From positions 496,001 through 560,000 of the forward strand of contig NW_027248941.1 of the NCBI RefSeq assembly GCF_036711975.1: a stretch of 64,000 nucleotides of DNA. Direction: 5' to 3'. The DNA is from Onthophagus taurus. Its lineage: Eukaryota; Arthropoda; Insecta; Coleoptera; Scarabaeidae. A program made the translations under genes and the position numbers. Each line of letters starts with the position of its first letter. The stretch's first letter is position 1. Shown here in pieces: positions 51,710 to 63,979 of this stretch. The notes below the pieces were generated by a model. The model saw only the letters and a program-made list of their open reading frames with translations, searched no databases and was not told the origin of the DNA.

Positions 51710-54051
51710 AACTTTTATGATTTAAATGCTTTGTGTATAAATGAGTTTAATTTAAATTTATTAGAAAATACTAAGTATATGTTTATTTTACAGTTAATTC
51801 CAATTCTTCTTATATTTGAAGTAACTTTTTTTATGTTGGTATTAAATACAATTTTGTAATTGACATTGACAGATCATAACAATAAAAGAAGAAGGTTATA
51901 ATTATTTAAAATAATAAATAATTAATTAAAAAACGTTTTCGATTTTTTTAAAAACCTTTTTATTTATTTTTTCGTAACTCAATCATCTTTATCATCATCA
52001 TCTTTAAAATAATATAACATTTCAATATATATATAATATATAAATAATGAAAAGTGTGTGTGTGTGTTTCGAGAGAATCATCTTCTCTTTATTAATTCTT
52101 TATACTCTTTTTTTTACACCATTTTTACTTACTTTTTCACCACATACGGTTTTAGCCAATTTTCATTTAACCTTTCAATTTATTTTAATTTTTTAATCTC
52201 TCGTGTTACTTTTTTTTACTTTACTTTTACCAAACTATAACCGCCTATTAAAACTGACTGACTTTTTTCTTCTTTTACGGTTTGTTTAAACACCACGAGT
52301 GGCGACAGCCGGATCTGCAAATCATAACTTATTTTCTTTCCCCCTTCATTATATTTCTTTTTCTTTAAGAAAAAACCTATCTAACCTTAAATCTCGAATT
52401 TTCTTTTATCTTTCGGGACAGACCGACCGCCGTTTAAGCCTACCTATAACATCTATTTACCAATGAAGAGAACACAACTCCTTACCTATTTTTTTTTTTT
52501 TTTTTTTTTATGTTTCCTCAAACCGATACCAGATCAAAATCAGAAATAGACTCCCGAGATGACGCTTCCGATGATTCTTTTTGGTTTCTTTTAATTTTAA
52601 TAGACTTCTTTAGTTAATTTCTATATAATATATACATTTATAAATCTTTTTTTTCCTTTTTCTAAACAATTTTAATTCAACAATATCATCGAGTTAATTG
52701 TAAATAACATTCATTTTAAATTAAAAACGAAAATCGCTTTGTTTCTTGACATCTTAATCTTCTTGAGCTGATATCGGTTAGATCGCTCTATATTTTTTTG
52801 CTTTTTCTTATTTTTTTTCTTCAATTAATTAATTAATTAGGTACTATTAGAAAAGATCTCCGGACGTTTATTCCGCTTATTTTCTGATTTTTTACATTTA
52901 TAAACACCTTCAAACGTACCAAAAACCTCCCATTATAACCCTTCAATAATTTTAACCTCACTTTTTAATCAACCATAACCTTATTTTTTTTTCTTTTTTT
53001 TATCGTTTATGTCAAACTCGATCCGAGATGAAAAGAGACGCACTATTAGATTAAATTAAGAAAGAAGGAGAGAGCTAATGTTGCGATCAAAAAATTCGTG
53101 ATAACGAAGATAAAAGAAAGAAAGATAAAAACACGACTAGTTTAAGGGAAATTAGATGGTTAATCGATTAATTTAACAAGAAAAAATTAAAAATAATAAT
53201 AAACATTTCCAACAATTAATTTAACTTCATTGGGCAGTGTTACCAACTCCGAAAAAAATTTGACTTTGACGTAATCGTAACCTCAAAATAGAATTTAAAT
53301 AAACAATTTTAATTTCAACAAGATCAAAAGAGATAATATATTTAATAGATTTGAAAGAGAGCAACAACAATCAAATAAAAATTCAAATCAACTCGCGACA
53401 CAAGACCAGATTTGTAACAAAGATAAAAGATATAAACTTAATGGGCGGAAGAGAGAGATGGAGATACATGACTAGTTTACGTATGGGGTGGGTTGGGATC
53501 AAAAAATTTTCTGTTATGGATTAAACCGTAACGAAAAAAAAAATAGGGGGATTAACGAAAAACGAAAATAGTGTTTTAAAAATAGTTAAAAAATAATAAT
53601 TAAAAATAATCAAAAATAACTCTTTAAATACTCTTTAAATAACCGTCAAAAACCCATAAAACTCGATTTGCCGTCTAAATATTAATAATGAAATTGATTC
53701 AACTTTAAACCATCTAGAAACTGCGATTAAAAAAGTGACCTAATCCTGACCTTTCCTTTCTTAATCCTTTTTATTTCATTTTCTCCATTTTCTTATCCTT
53801 TTCTTTGTCGTTTTTATTGTTATTGGTATGTTTGGAAAGCTTTAAAGAAGTCAAAGACGCCTCGACGCTATTCTTAACATGTTTTTTGACCTTTGTTTAG
53901 TGCTTTATTAGTTAATATTGTTGTTTTTGTTGTTCTTGTTGTTTTGGTTGGTTTTGGTTGGTAATTTTTTAATTTTACTTTAATATATATATTCTTTTTT
54001 TTAATTTTTAATTTGTTGATGGTGTTGAACACGGCGCGGCTTCTAAAACAT
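51710..54051 (-). other. AT-rich 3' flank, probably long 3' UTR of Pur-alpha
   Basis: No coding frame with family features is visible. The stretch is strongly AT-rich with simple tracts: an AT run at 52026-52050, (GT)7 at about 52054-52067 and a T run of over 20 at 52490-52512. It lies downstream of the Pur-alpha stop on the minus strand. Long 3' UTRs are common for this gene in insects, so part of it may be transcribed. Confidence 0.4.
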
Positions 54052-55729
54052 TTACTTCAGGGCCGGACCCGTGTCCTGCGGCGTTCCATTACCCTAAAAC
54101 AACAAAATTGAGGTTGATTACGATTAAAAGGGGATTAAAGCACCATTGGATGTTCGCCTTGTTGCTGTTGGTGCTGTTGTTGTTTCATTTTGTCGCAATA
54201 ATCGGCGAGGATGTCACGGAATCGAGGCCAGCTCTTTTCCGGGACGGTAATCGCCGTCCGAAAGTTCGTCTTCACCTCGCTGATGCGCATATAAACGCCC
54301 CGCGCATTTTGCCCCACGTCAAAATAGAAGTTTTTGTTGTCGACGTGCAAATGGCGACCCTCGGGCAATTCTTGCCTGTACGTCGCCTCATCGACGCTAA
54401 ACTCATCCAGCAAATCGGTCAAGGCGTCCCTAAACTCAATCATTCCTTGGGCGGGAATCGCCACCTGACTCCGTGGCCCCCCTCGAGTTATCGTTTGAGA
54501 TACGCGCAAAAAACGACCCCTCGAGTTCTCTTTTAAATCCAAATAATACCTAAAACACAAATAAATTAATAAAGGCAAAACAAAAAACAAAAAAATCACC
54601 TCCGATTATCCTTTAACATCATCTCACTCTTCAATTTACCATCCTCCGGGACGTTATCGGGATTCGGGGGCCCCAGCGACGAATAATAATCGCTGAAAGC
54701 GGAGAGGTGGTCACGAAATTCAGCGGCAGTGGTCAGCGCGAGGAAAATTTGGGAGCGACGGCCGTCCGCACCGATCTCGGCCACTTTTATAAAACGACCA
54801 CGCCGATTTTGCTTCACGTCGAGGTAGAAACGTTTACTCTGGATCTGGAGCATTTTGGTGGCAAGCTCCTGTTCCATCTGCCCCTGTTGACCTACAAATC
54901 ACAATCAAAATTTAAAAAAAATACAAAAAGAAAAAAGATTGAGGTTATGTTATTACCGGGGTCTCGCCAAAAAGTGATTTTATCAAAAAAATCCATTTTA
55001 GCACTAACATTCTCATCAAAAGTGAGTCTAAAAGCAAAATGAATCAGCTTTTGGAATACTAAAATTCTGAGAAACCTTCACTTCGCGTATAATGACTCAT
55101 TCATTCATTACTTTTTTGAATTTCCCGCCTTGTTAGTGAGTGAACCTAACCTCAATCACAAATTGGGACAAAAGAAGAAAAATTGGGTGAACTTACCCGG
55201 GTCGTAGTCCGCATTTCCCTGTTCCATTCCTTGATGGTACTCTGTGGAAAATGAAATCCTTAATTGTTTCTACTTTTTTTAAAATCGAGCAATATTAACC
55301 CGCGATTATCACCTTAAACTTCTTTCTTTTTTTTGACAAGTTACCTCTAAGTAAACGTCAAACAACAACAACAAAACTTTTTAATTTTAAATGCGATTTA
55401 AACGATTTCCGATCCCGTATGGAAAAACGTTCAATTCGAAACCGATCGGTTATCGCGTGCGCGTCCGATTAAATGAAAACCAAGTGAAAATTGACGAAAA
55501 ATTTCGATGTCGAATTCATCGGCGGCGGCCATCTTGCTTTAAGAACAAGAAGGTGTTTTGTATGCGTACGAAACGTCAAAACCGAAACGGCGATTTCGTC
55601 GGCGTTCGGTGGATTTTTGGGGCCACGGGGGCTTTCTAACGCACGTCAACGTTAACGGGGACGTGACGATGTACGACCGTACTCACTCTGCGAGCTCGAA
55701 CCTTCATCCCCGCTGCCTATATCGGACAT
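54052..55729 (-). CDS. Pur-alpha: Purine-rich single-stranded DNA/RNA-binding protein Pur-alpha
   Basis: Five exons on the minus strand (55687-55729, 55197-55241, 54600-54891, 54144-54549, 54052-54093) give 275 residues. Three PUR repeats are visible: [21 protein letters not shown], then [19 protein letters not shown] (split by an intron), then [20 protein letters not shown]. Each is followed by a helix such as [10 protein letters not shown] or [12 protein letters not shown]. The protein binds purine-rich single strands and mRNA in neurons and melts DNA. The N-terminus [14 protein letters not shown] is short and acidic. The C-terminus after the third repeat is Gln-rich ([15 protein letters not shown]) and ends in a 14-codon terminal exon ([13 protein letters not shown]); without that last splice (donor ATG/GTGCTT, weak) the frame would stop at 54135 after MVL. 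Both ends could be isoforms. Confidence 0.93.
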
Positions 55730-55859
55730 CGCACCAGCGCTCGGCCTTCTGACCCGGTGGGGACTTTCGTACCGACGATCCCAAACGGTTGGTAACGATA
55801 TTACCAAAACGGATTTTTCTTAAATTATTATAAATTCCCTTTTTATAAGTTCAATTTTC

Positions 55860-56815
55860 TTATTTTAATTAACAAAGTAATCGAAAACAAATCATAATTT
55901 ATTTAAATATTAATAATTTATTATTTGATTTTAATATTTATTAAATTTTTTTTTTTAGTGAAGCGCCATCTATTAATTGTTCTCAATAAAGTACATAAAA
56001 ATAAATTAAATTTAAATAAATAAAATAAAATTTGCATTAAAATTTAAAGTTTGTATCTAAATATAATTAATTAATACATATCAATTGAAATTATTTATTT
56101 GATATACATGTTTTATATTAATCATTTTTAATTATTAATTAAAACCTGATTCTCTCAAGTTCACCGACATGCCGATAGATGGCATCTCAAACATATTCGA
56201 AAATGCGATTAAATTGAAATTTTCGACGATTTTTAATGTAAATAAAGAAATAAAGTTGATTTTTTAGTTTAATTTTAAATTTTTGTTATTATTAAGTTAA
56301 ATTTTTGTTTTATTTAAAATTTTTTGTTCACATCTTGGAAAAGATTACACATTCGTCTCATTTAAACAAAACAGTTTATTTTAGATGTAATTAATTCGTA
56401 ATTATCATAAAATCATTTTAATTACGTATATCATGTTGTAATAGAATCGTTCTTATTTATCAATTAAAACCCAGTTTTCTCGAATTCACCGATAGATGGC
56501 ATCTCAAAATGTTCAAAAATGAATAAATCGAAATTTTCGACGATTTTTGACGTAAATAATGAAATAAAATCGATTTCGTTAATTTAATTAACAAAGTAAT
56601 CTAAAACAAATCATAATTTGTTTAAATATTAATAATATTTGATTTTAATATGTTAAATTTTTTTAAATTGAGCGCCATCTATTAATCGTTAAAAATAAAT
56701 TAAATTTAAATAAATAAAATAAAATTTGTATTAAAATTTAAAGTTTGTATTTAAATATAATTAATTAATATAAGTCAATTGAAATTATTTATTTGATATA
56801 CATGTTTTACTTAAT
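55860..56815. repeat. Interleaved duplications between Pur-alpha and VPS26
   Basis: A ~240-bp segment (AATTAACAAAGTAATC, AAACAAATCATAATTT, AGCGCCATCTATTAAT, TTTGATATACATGTTTTA) occurs at 55866-56112 and again at 56579-56812. Between and around them lie two copies of the ~330-bp unit (GATAGATGGCATCTCAAA at 56172 and 56492) also found upstream of NAA25. The block is a higher-order tandem of both units, with no coding content. Confidence 0.85.
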
Positions 56816-57030
56816 TACACCATAAATTAACCTAAAACTTAAATAATAAAAAAAATAACAATTACATAATTCATCTTTCAATTCTATATCTCAATTTTAT
56901 CTTAAACAATAATAATTAATAGACTTAATGTATTACGATTACAAAAAAAGATATTTACATCAATATTTTGCCTCCTAACCTCACTTTTTTTCATTTTTAA
57001 GGTTATGTACTTATTATTTTTGTGTTAAAA

Positions 57031-58410
57031 TCAATCGGCCCCTTCTCCCGCTTCAACTTCACCCCCATCCGCGCGCCCATCCACAACCCCCGCCGTATTA
57101 ACCACCGAGTCATCAATTTGTCCATCTCCGGCTTCTCGAAAAATATCTTGAATCCTCCCTTCAAACTCCATTCGCTTACAAAGCGCGTCCTCGGTTAAAT
57201 TTTCTTCCGATTGCGATTTGGGGGCTTTCGAAAAATCTTCTTTTACGTTTCTTTGACTCGAATTCTCTTTATTATCGTATGGGGTCACTAAATGTGTGGC
57301 GATTAACGATGTACCTCCTTGAATAGCCTTTTTTAGCTTTTCTCCTTTACGCCACAAGATAATTTCTTGCTGTTTGAAGTATCTGCGATCTTCGGTGTCC
57401 ATTAGGACCAAATTAAGGTAATAACGAACCGAGAATTTCTTGTTAATATCGCGCATCGTTGGAGTTAAATCGTATCCAGCGAGAAAAACGCGAATTGGAA
57501 TGCTTTCACCTAAAATAATAAATTTTGAGGGATATTTCGCTTTTATTTAAGTCAATCTTTAACCTCGAACTGGGGCACCATCCATAATTTCGTATTTAGC
57601 GATCGTTTCGTTTTCTGTAAACATGTTTGGACCTGAACCGGTGGTTTCTCGTTTAATAATCGCTATTTCCATGTGTTTTATTTTAATGCGTACCAAGAGG
57701 AAGTAAATTTTTCCTACAATAACGTCTTTTAAATGATATCTGGAAATAAAAAGGTTAATTATGACGAATTTATCTCTTAAATTATTAAATTAACTTGGAT
57801 TTGTTGTACTCGAATTCAATGTGAAGACAATCCTCGATCCCCACTTCCATTTTAATGGGGTTATTCATCTCGGGGTAACTCGATAAAGTGTGCACGGCCA
57901 CATCCATTTCTTTAACTAAATCGGCGAGTCTTCGTATAATGGTGACTCGTAAAAAGTATCTCAATTTTACATTTGACCCTGTATACACTTCGAAAGGCTT
58001 CTCAACACAGCTAAATTCGAAGGGATAACTCGTGTGTGTGATCATTTCTCCAGGACGGGCCAACTCCTTAACCAAACTAATAAATTCGTGATGATTCCCC
58101 CGGTCGTAATACAACTCGATTTGACCAATAAACTCTATTTTAATCCCTTGATGCTCCAACTTGCTCCCCACTTTCTTTAAACTTATATTCACCTTCCCCG
58201 AAACCGTTTCGCCATCGTAATACAACAACAATCGATCTTTTTTTCCATCTTCCGTTTTAACCTCGGCCGTTTTCCGTTGATCCTGACCGTCCAAATTGAT
58301 GTCGATCTCCGCTGATTGTCCGAAACCGAAGAAACTCTTAAAAAAACACGGAAATTTTTAGAAAACATAACCTCACTTTCCGAATTATCGTCGAATTCGC
58401 TTATTACCAT
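57031..58410 (-). CDS. Vps26: Retromer subunit VPS26
   Basis: Four exons on the minus strand (58408-58410, 57795-58336, 57564-57739, 57031-57509) give 399 residues. VPS26 is the arrestin-fold subunit of the retromer that recycles cargo from endosomes to the Golgi or cell surface. It begins SFFGFGQSAEIDINLDGQ after the initiator Met. It contains YYDGETVSGKVNISLKK, the IEFIGQIELYYDRGNHHEF segment, the arrestin-like core (ETIAKYEIMDGAPVRG), and ends the fold with FSVRYYLNLVLMDTEDRRYFKQQEIILWRK. Past that, about 80 residues form an acidic tail, longer than in vertebrates (327-336 residues) as usual for insects. The ATG sits alone in the first coding exon (ATG/GTAATA at 58410). Confidence 0.95.
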
Positions 58411-59053
58411 GCTGATTTTTGAGTGCCTTTTTGCGAGAAGCTGCGAAATTTAGAATTTTTAAACGCTTAAATCGATTTTAAATGATAAAACTAAAGAAAT
58501 TGAGTATTTTTTTGTGTTCTTGAGGCGTTTTGACAGAATCTGTCAGTTTTTATCTGTCAACACCACCAAAATTGATCTTTAATAAAAAGGAGTAGCAACT
58601 GTAATAAATGAAATAAATAAAGAACCCAAATTAATCCCTCTTTTTTTATAGTAACAAAATTTATGATAATAACCAACACAAATTATTCGTTTATTAGTTC
58701 CTTTATGATGTTAATTTAAAATGTGAAGATCGTTTATGATTCAAATTTATTTAGGAATTTAATTTAAATTAATTTAACGTATTTGATGAAAAATTTGGAA
58801 AGAAAAATTTAAAAAAATAATCGAGGTTGGTAACTTTGCGCATGCGCCTTTTCGGCGCTAACTTTAAGGTGGATATCGACAGCGGCCGACACAATCTGTC
58901 AAAAAACCTCAACCGTCGCCGTCAAATTTCGGCTGAAAATGCGGTTTATTTCTATTTAAATCGACTTTATTCAACAAAAATCGCATCGATCACGACCGCG
59001 CCGAACGCCACGTTTCGATACATGTTCGAAAAAAACCTTTAAAATCATTCAAA
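58411..59053. promoter_or_regulatory. Shared intergenic promoter region of VPS26 and CSP
   Basis: The two genes are transcribed divergently from start codons 643 bp apart. The GC-richest part (58840-59030, with CGCATGCGCC near 58837) lies just before the CSP start and is probably its 5' UTR. The open frame at 58827-59042 lies in this leader and shows no protein family features. AT-rich sequence follows on the VPS26 side. Confidence 0.5.
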
Positions 59054-60628
59054 ATGGACACGAAACGCAAACTCTCGTAAGTAACCCCAAAAATTCGTCA
59101 TCGATTCGGAAATATTTATAAAATTATAATTCATATTTATAATATTAATTCGTATTTTGCAGTACCCAGGGTGATTCTCTTTACGAAATCCTCGCTTTAC
59201 CAAAAACCGCAACCCAAGACGACATTAAAAAAACTTACAGACGTCTTGCCCTTAAATACCATCCAGATAAAAATCCAAATAATCCAGATGCGGCGGAAAA
59301 GTTTAAGGAGGTGAATCGAGCTCATACGATCCTTAGCGATTCCACCAAACGGAATATTTACGACAATTACGGCTCGTTAGGGCTTTACATTGCTGAGCAA
59401 TTCGGTGAAGAGAATGTTAATGCTTATTTCGTGGTTACTTCTACTTGGTGTAAAGTGAGATTTATTCATTATCTTATCTCATAAAGATATTAATCTTTTA
59501 TAAATAATAATATATATAAATAATTTTTAATTTTAGGCTCTCTTTGTCTTCTGCGGTATAATAACCGGTTGTTATTGTTGCTGTTGCCTCTGCTGTTGTT
59601 GCAACTTTTGCTGTGGAAAATGCAAACCAAGGCCTCCAGAAGATACAGGGGATTATCACAACTTGAATGTAAGTTAATTTCAATTAAAAAGTTTATATTT
59701 TTTAGTATTGTCGTATTTTTTGTTGTGTGTTAGCTTAATTTGTTTTTATAAATGAAAGATCTAGACTCTAAGGACCTGTTTGAAGGTAATGGGATGCTTT
59801 TTAATTATTTAGTGCTTGATTCTTACTCATTTTTTTAACCATTTAGTTTATTTTAATGATTTTTTTTTTAATTTTGAGGTTATATTGTTTCCCTAAGAAA
59901 GGTAAGTTAATTAATGTTTTGGGTTTCGTAGACACGAAATATACTATAAATGTTTGTCACTTTTTATTTCTACTACACATCTACATAACCTCAACTATCA
60001 CTTATTGCTAACTTCACATTCTACTTTTTACAGAAAACTACATTATCTTACAATTAGGCTTTCTTCATCAAGATTTTTTTTGTGTTTTTTAATCGATTTG
60101 CTTCATTTAACACATTTTGCTTTGAATTAAGTTATTTTTATTTTATTTTTATTTTTTTTTTTTTTAATTTTTCTCATTGACAGTAGCCGTATTTCTATTT
60201 TTTGCAGCGCGAAAACGACTCTGGCCAACCTCGTACTCAACAGCCCCAAAGAAGGGTAAGATTTGTTTCTGTTCCCCCCTAAACGTTTAGTTTTAATGAC
60301 GTTTTTTTTCTTACTTTGTAATTAACCCCACTTTTTTGCAGGAAGATCTTTCTGATGATGAAGGCGCCGCGCGACCCTCATCTCCTGGGGGCAACAAAAC
60401 ATCCGGTGGGGGGCCGATAACGTCTCAACCGACGCCCACGAAGCAACAGAACGCCCCCGTTTTCGCTATGCCAGCTCCCCCCACTGCTAATGTTGGTGAA
60501 AACGCCGCCTTAAACCAAGGGGATCATCCGGTTTACACCCCTGGTAAGAAATGTTGATGAGAAATTAGTTAATTCGATTTTTATGTGTCGTTTTAGGACT
60601 AACAAGTACCCCAAATAAGCAATGGTAA
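59054..60628 (+). CDS. Csp: Cysteine string protein (DNAJC5-type synaptic chaperone)
   Basis: Six exons (59054-59076, 59163-59454, 59537-59668, 60208-60255, 60342-60543, 60597-60628) give 242 residues. The J domain spans about residues 13-80 with HPD at 41-43. The string of 13 cysteines lies between C111 and C134, the palmitoylation region that attaches the protein to synaptic vesicles. The C-terminal part is low complexity ([13 protein letters not shown]) and ends [12 protein letters not shown] works with Hsc70 to fold SNAP-25 and other presynaptic clients. A 21-nt microexon is possible near 59775 in the 59669-60207 intron (ACTCTAAGG...AAG, donor GTAATG), but I could not support it and left it out. 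The donor phases all agree with the frame given. Confidence 0.95.
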
Positions 60629-60984
60629 CGAGAAAGGTAATTTAGAACGATTATAAAGTGGAATGAGTCGGATTGGAAGCGAATGTTGACCCAACACGTC
60701 GACTTAGACCCTTACTTTATTCCTTACCAAACCGTTAGTACCATAATTTAACAGTATTTTGTTCTTTTCGTTTACTTTTTATAGGTTATGTTCTTTTTTT
60801 GTTTACAATTTCGTTTTGTTAAGACTTGGGGGTTAATTTTTTTCTAAGTAGATGGATTTTAAGTAAAACAAATAATATTTTCGATTGTGATTTCGCTAAT
60901 TTTGATGTAAATATTTAAGTTTTTATTCTAAGATCGTTTTGCAAGTCTTCAAACGACTTATCGAAGTACATATTGATTATAAAT

Positions 60985-62260
60985 ATATATATAATATGAA
61001 TTAGGAGGTAATTCGAGTTTTAGCCTACGAGTTATAAGTAAATTCTAATTAAAACGAACGATATTCCGATTTAAAACTGTATTTATTGATGTCTAAATAG
61101 ACTAAATAACGATTTTTTGAGGTTATAACCAGTTTAATAACGATTTATAGAAAGGAAATTGGTTGTAACTTAAAATTACTATTACTACATTAATTTCGTT
61201 GGTTTTAATATATCATTAACCAAAATCTTATTATTTTGGGTTTTATTCAATAACCTAAAATAAACCTAACCTCACATTTCACCAAATTCTATTTCTCCAC
61301 TTCCTTAAATTATATTTTAATAATTTAATTAATCAATTTAAATCCAAAACTTGATACATTAATTAATAATAATTCAAATTATTATTATATTTTATTATTA
61401 TTACATTAATAAAAAATGTCGATGAGCTTAAGTTGGTTAGAAATCACCATGGTAACGGCAGGTTGCAAACTTTTAAACAAAAAGTTATTTTAGTCACCAA
61501 ATTTTCCTAGAATTTTCTGCCGATGTAATAAGAAATAAAACTAAACTAGAAATTGTCTCAAAATTTCTAGTTTTATTTCTAACACGAAATTAAATAAAAT
61601 TTTTTTTTAATGGAACCTCAAAAAATGTCACTTGAAATAGACTTAAAGGAGATAACGCCATCTATTGGAAAAAATCTAAAAGTAATTTATAACTATCTTC
61701 TCATCATGTCAAATATTTTAACGTAATTTAAAACCATGAGAAACGCGAATTACGATTTGATTTTTTTGGTATAACGTGTATAAGTGGCTAAAACGGACTT
61801 CTATGGCGCAAATTTCTTTTCTAAAACTGATTGAGTTACAAATTTTTTTTATGAAACGTCAAAAAAAAGGTCATTTGAAAAAGTGAGGTTAGGTTGTGTT
61901 TGAAAAGTGAGATTAGAACCTCAAGAGACTTATTGATTATAAAATAAGAGGTAATTCGAGTTTTAGCCTACGAGTTCTAATTCTAATTAAAACGAACGAT
62001 ATTCCGATTTAAAACTGTATTTATTGATGTCGAAATAGATTAAATAACGATTTTTTGAGGTTATAACCAGATAAATAATGATTTATAGAAACGAAATTGG
62101 TTACAACTTAAAATTACGCATTAATTTAGTTGGTTTTAATATATCATTAACCAAAATCTTATCATTTTGGGTTTTATTCAATAACCTAAAATAAACCTAA
62201 CCTCACATATCACCAAATTCTATTTCTCCACTTCCTTAATGAGTTTGGGGTAATTATATT
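60985..62260. repeat. ~320-bp direct duplication flanking a family A copy
   Basis: The segment AGGTAATTCGAGTTTTAGCC ... AACGAACGATATTCCG ... TTTTGAGGTTATAACCAG ... TAAACCTAACCTCACAT occurs at 60996-61315 and at 61940-62245. The family A copy lies at about 61430-61920 (TCACCATGGTAACGGCAGG at 61446; ATAACGCCATCTATTGG at 61651), between the two copies. The duplication follows the CSP gene. 3' UTR of CSP occupies an unknown part of 60629-60985. Confidence 0.85.
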
Positions 62261-62520
62261 TTAGATTATTAATAATTTAAATCCAAAACTTAAATACATT
62301 AATTAATATTTAAAATTAAATCAAGCACGTGGTAACTTTTAGCATTCAACAGTTGGTAGTGAATTTACCAGTTTAATACGCGTGTTAATAAATCACGTTC
62401 GAATCGTGTTTTGAATCCAAAAAATCGTTTTAAATATTGAAGATCGATTAAAATTGTCGATTAAAACGAAAAAGAAAGATTTTGTGAAAATAAAAAATGT
62501 TTGGCAAACCGGCTTTTATG

Positions 62521-62861
62521 GGTAGAGCAGAGTGACGTTCGCGCACGCGCCTTCACACCGATCAGAGAGCGACCGAAAACGTACGGCGCGCGGGGCAACA
62601 AAGAGAGCGACGACGACAAAATTCCGCCATTTTGCTAAAGTGAGATAGACGGTCGTGTTTTCGGGAGATATCACGTTGATTTGGGGCCCCCGGAGGCCCG
62701 ATTGCGCACGTTACGGACGCTGGTGATGTTCCGGAAGCGATTCTCGGGCGGTTGAAGCTGGTTCGACGGCGCCTCGCGGCCCCAACATTCACCGACTCGG
62801 ACGGATCGACGGCGTCACCGACGAAGGTTAACTCTAACTTCATCTCTCGTCGTCGTCGTCA
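62521..62861 (+). promoter_or_regulatory. GC-rich leader and promoter of the zinc-finger gene
   Basis: This 340-bp stretch is the most CG-rich in the window, starting about CACGCGCC (62542). It contains CCGCCATTTTG (62625), which matches the YY1/Pho core GCCAT. It ends in (CGT) repeats and a donor, CA/GTAAGT (62861/62862). It is probably the untranslated first exon, spliced to the exon starting about 63227. Confidence 0.55.
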
Positions 62862-63247
62862 GTAAGTTTTGTCTTCTTTGTTACTTTATCGTCTTATTTC
62901 ATTTTAGTTTTAGTTTTGTGTCTTTGTTGTGTTGGAAAGAGATCATTTTTTTAACGGAAAGATTTTTTTTGCAATTTTAGTTTTAGATTTTTTGGAGGTT
63001 AGTTTTTTTTTAATGGGCGACTTTTTTCTCGTCGCTTTTTTTTAAGTACGACTGGTACAAATAAGTGATTTTATTTTTTTTTTGTTTAGTACCAACTAAA
63101 CTTTAATTACCAACTATCTTCGCGATTGTTTACCATTTAATTTAAACAAACTCATTTTAGTGTCTCACTTCACGTTTGTTTACTAATTTAAATTTTTTTT
63201 GCAGGTTTTCTTAATTTTTTTTTTAGATACGACTTAAATTACGCAAA

Positions 63248-63979
63248 ATGTTCGATCCAAATTCGATGACCACCCAACAAAATCAAATATACACCCAACA
63301 GCCGCAAGATAAACCGGATAAATCGCAGGATTTAACCCCAAAAACGCAGCAACAACAGCAACAGGTGCAACAACAATCGCAACAAACGCAACAATTTCCG
63401 TCGTTTTGTTACGCGAACGTCAACATGATCCACAAGCTGGATCAGCCGCACAATTCGACGGTTAATATGTCGCAATTATCCGACGAAAAATGTTACATAA
63501 CCCAACCGTTTAGTTACAATTACGCCTTGGTCAATCAAATGAACACCATCACGTTTAAATGCGAAATTTGCGGTTTAGTTTTCACGCATCTCACACTGCT
63601 GAATCATCACAAACGCGTCCATCAGCAAGAACAAGGCGCTCAACAGCAGCAACAAACGCAACAAATCACCGTGCAAGTGCAACAACAGCCCCAGCAGATA
63701 CAAATTGTTTCAGCGGATCGAATTCGATTTGGTTGCGAGGAATGCGGGATGACTTTTGGGACGCAAGCGGATTTAAAAACGCATAAAATGACGGTCCATC
63801 AACAAACGAACCCCGGGCAGGGACAAATTCAGCAGCAACCAGGTCAACAGCAACCTCAGCAACCCCAACAGCAACAACAACAGCAACCGGGACAACAAAA
63901 TACGTTGAAAATAAAGAATTGCGAAACGTGTGGGGCTCCACTTCCGCAAGACACCAATAAAAAACGCGCTGTTATGAAG
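63248..63979 (+). CDS. Gln-rich C2H2 zinc-finger protein, first coding exon (partial)
   Basis: The ATG at 63248 opens a frame of 244 codons that ends exactly at a donor (AAG/GTAAAT, 63980); the rest lies outside the window. Two C2H2 fingers are complete: C105, C108, H121, H125 (CEICGLVF...H-x3-H) and C163, C166, H179, H184 (CEECGMTF...H-x4-H). A further CETC pair near the end begins a third zinc-binding unit. Between the fingers and before them are long Gln tracts (CAG/CAA repeats). It is most likely a DNA-binding transcription factor. The widely spaced fingers separated by polyglutamine are seen in several insect C2H2 factors, and I cannot name which. An acceptor at 63226 (TTTTAG) or 63204 (GCAG) precedes the ATG. 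Confidence 0.85.

Noticed and set aside
54108-55042. Plus-strand frames opposite Pur-alpha
   Set aside because: They are shadows; the minus-strand frames carry the PUR repeats.
55391-55752. Small Arg-rich frames upstream of the Pur-alpha second exon
   Set aside because: They lie in intron 1 and the 5' leader of Pur-alpha and have no family features.
62562-63941. Frames at 62562-62843 (-) and 63559-63941 (both strands)
   Set aside because: They result from the GC-rich leader and the CAG-rich coding exon read in other frames.
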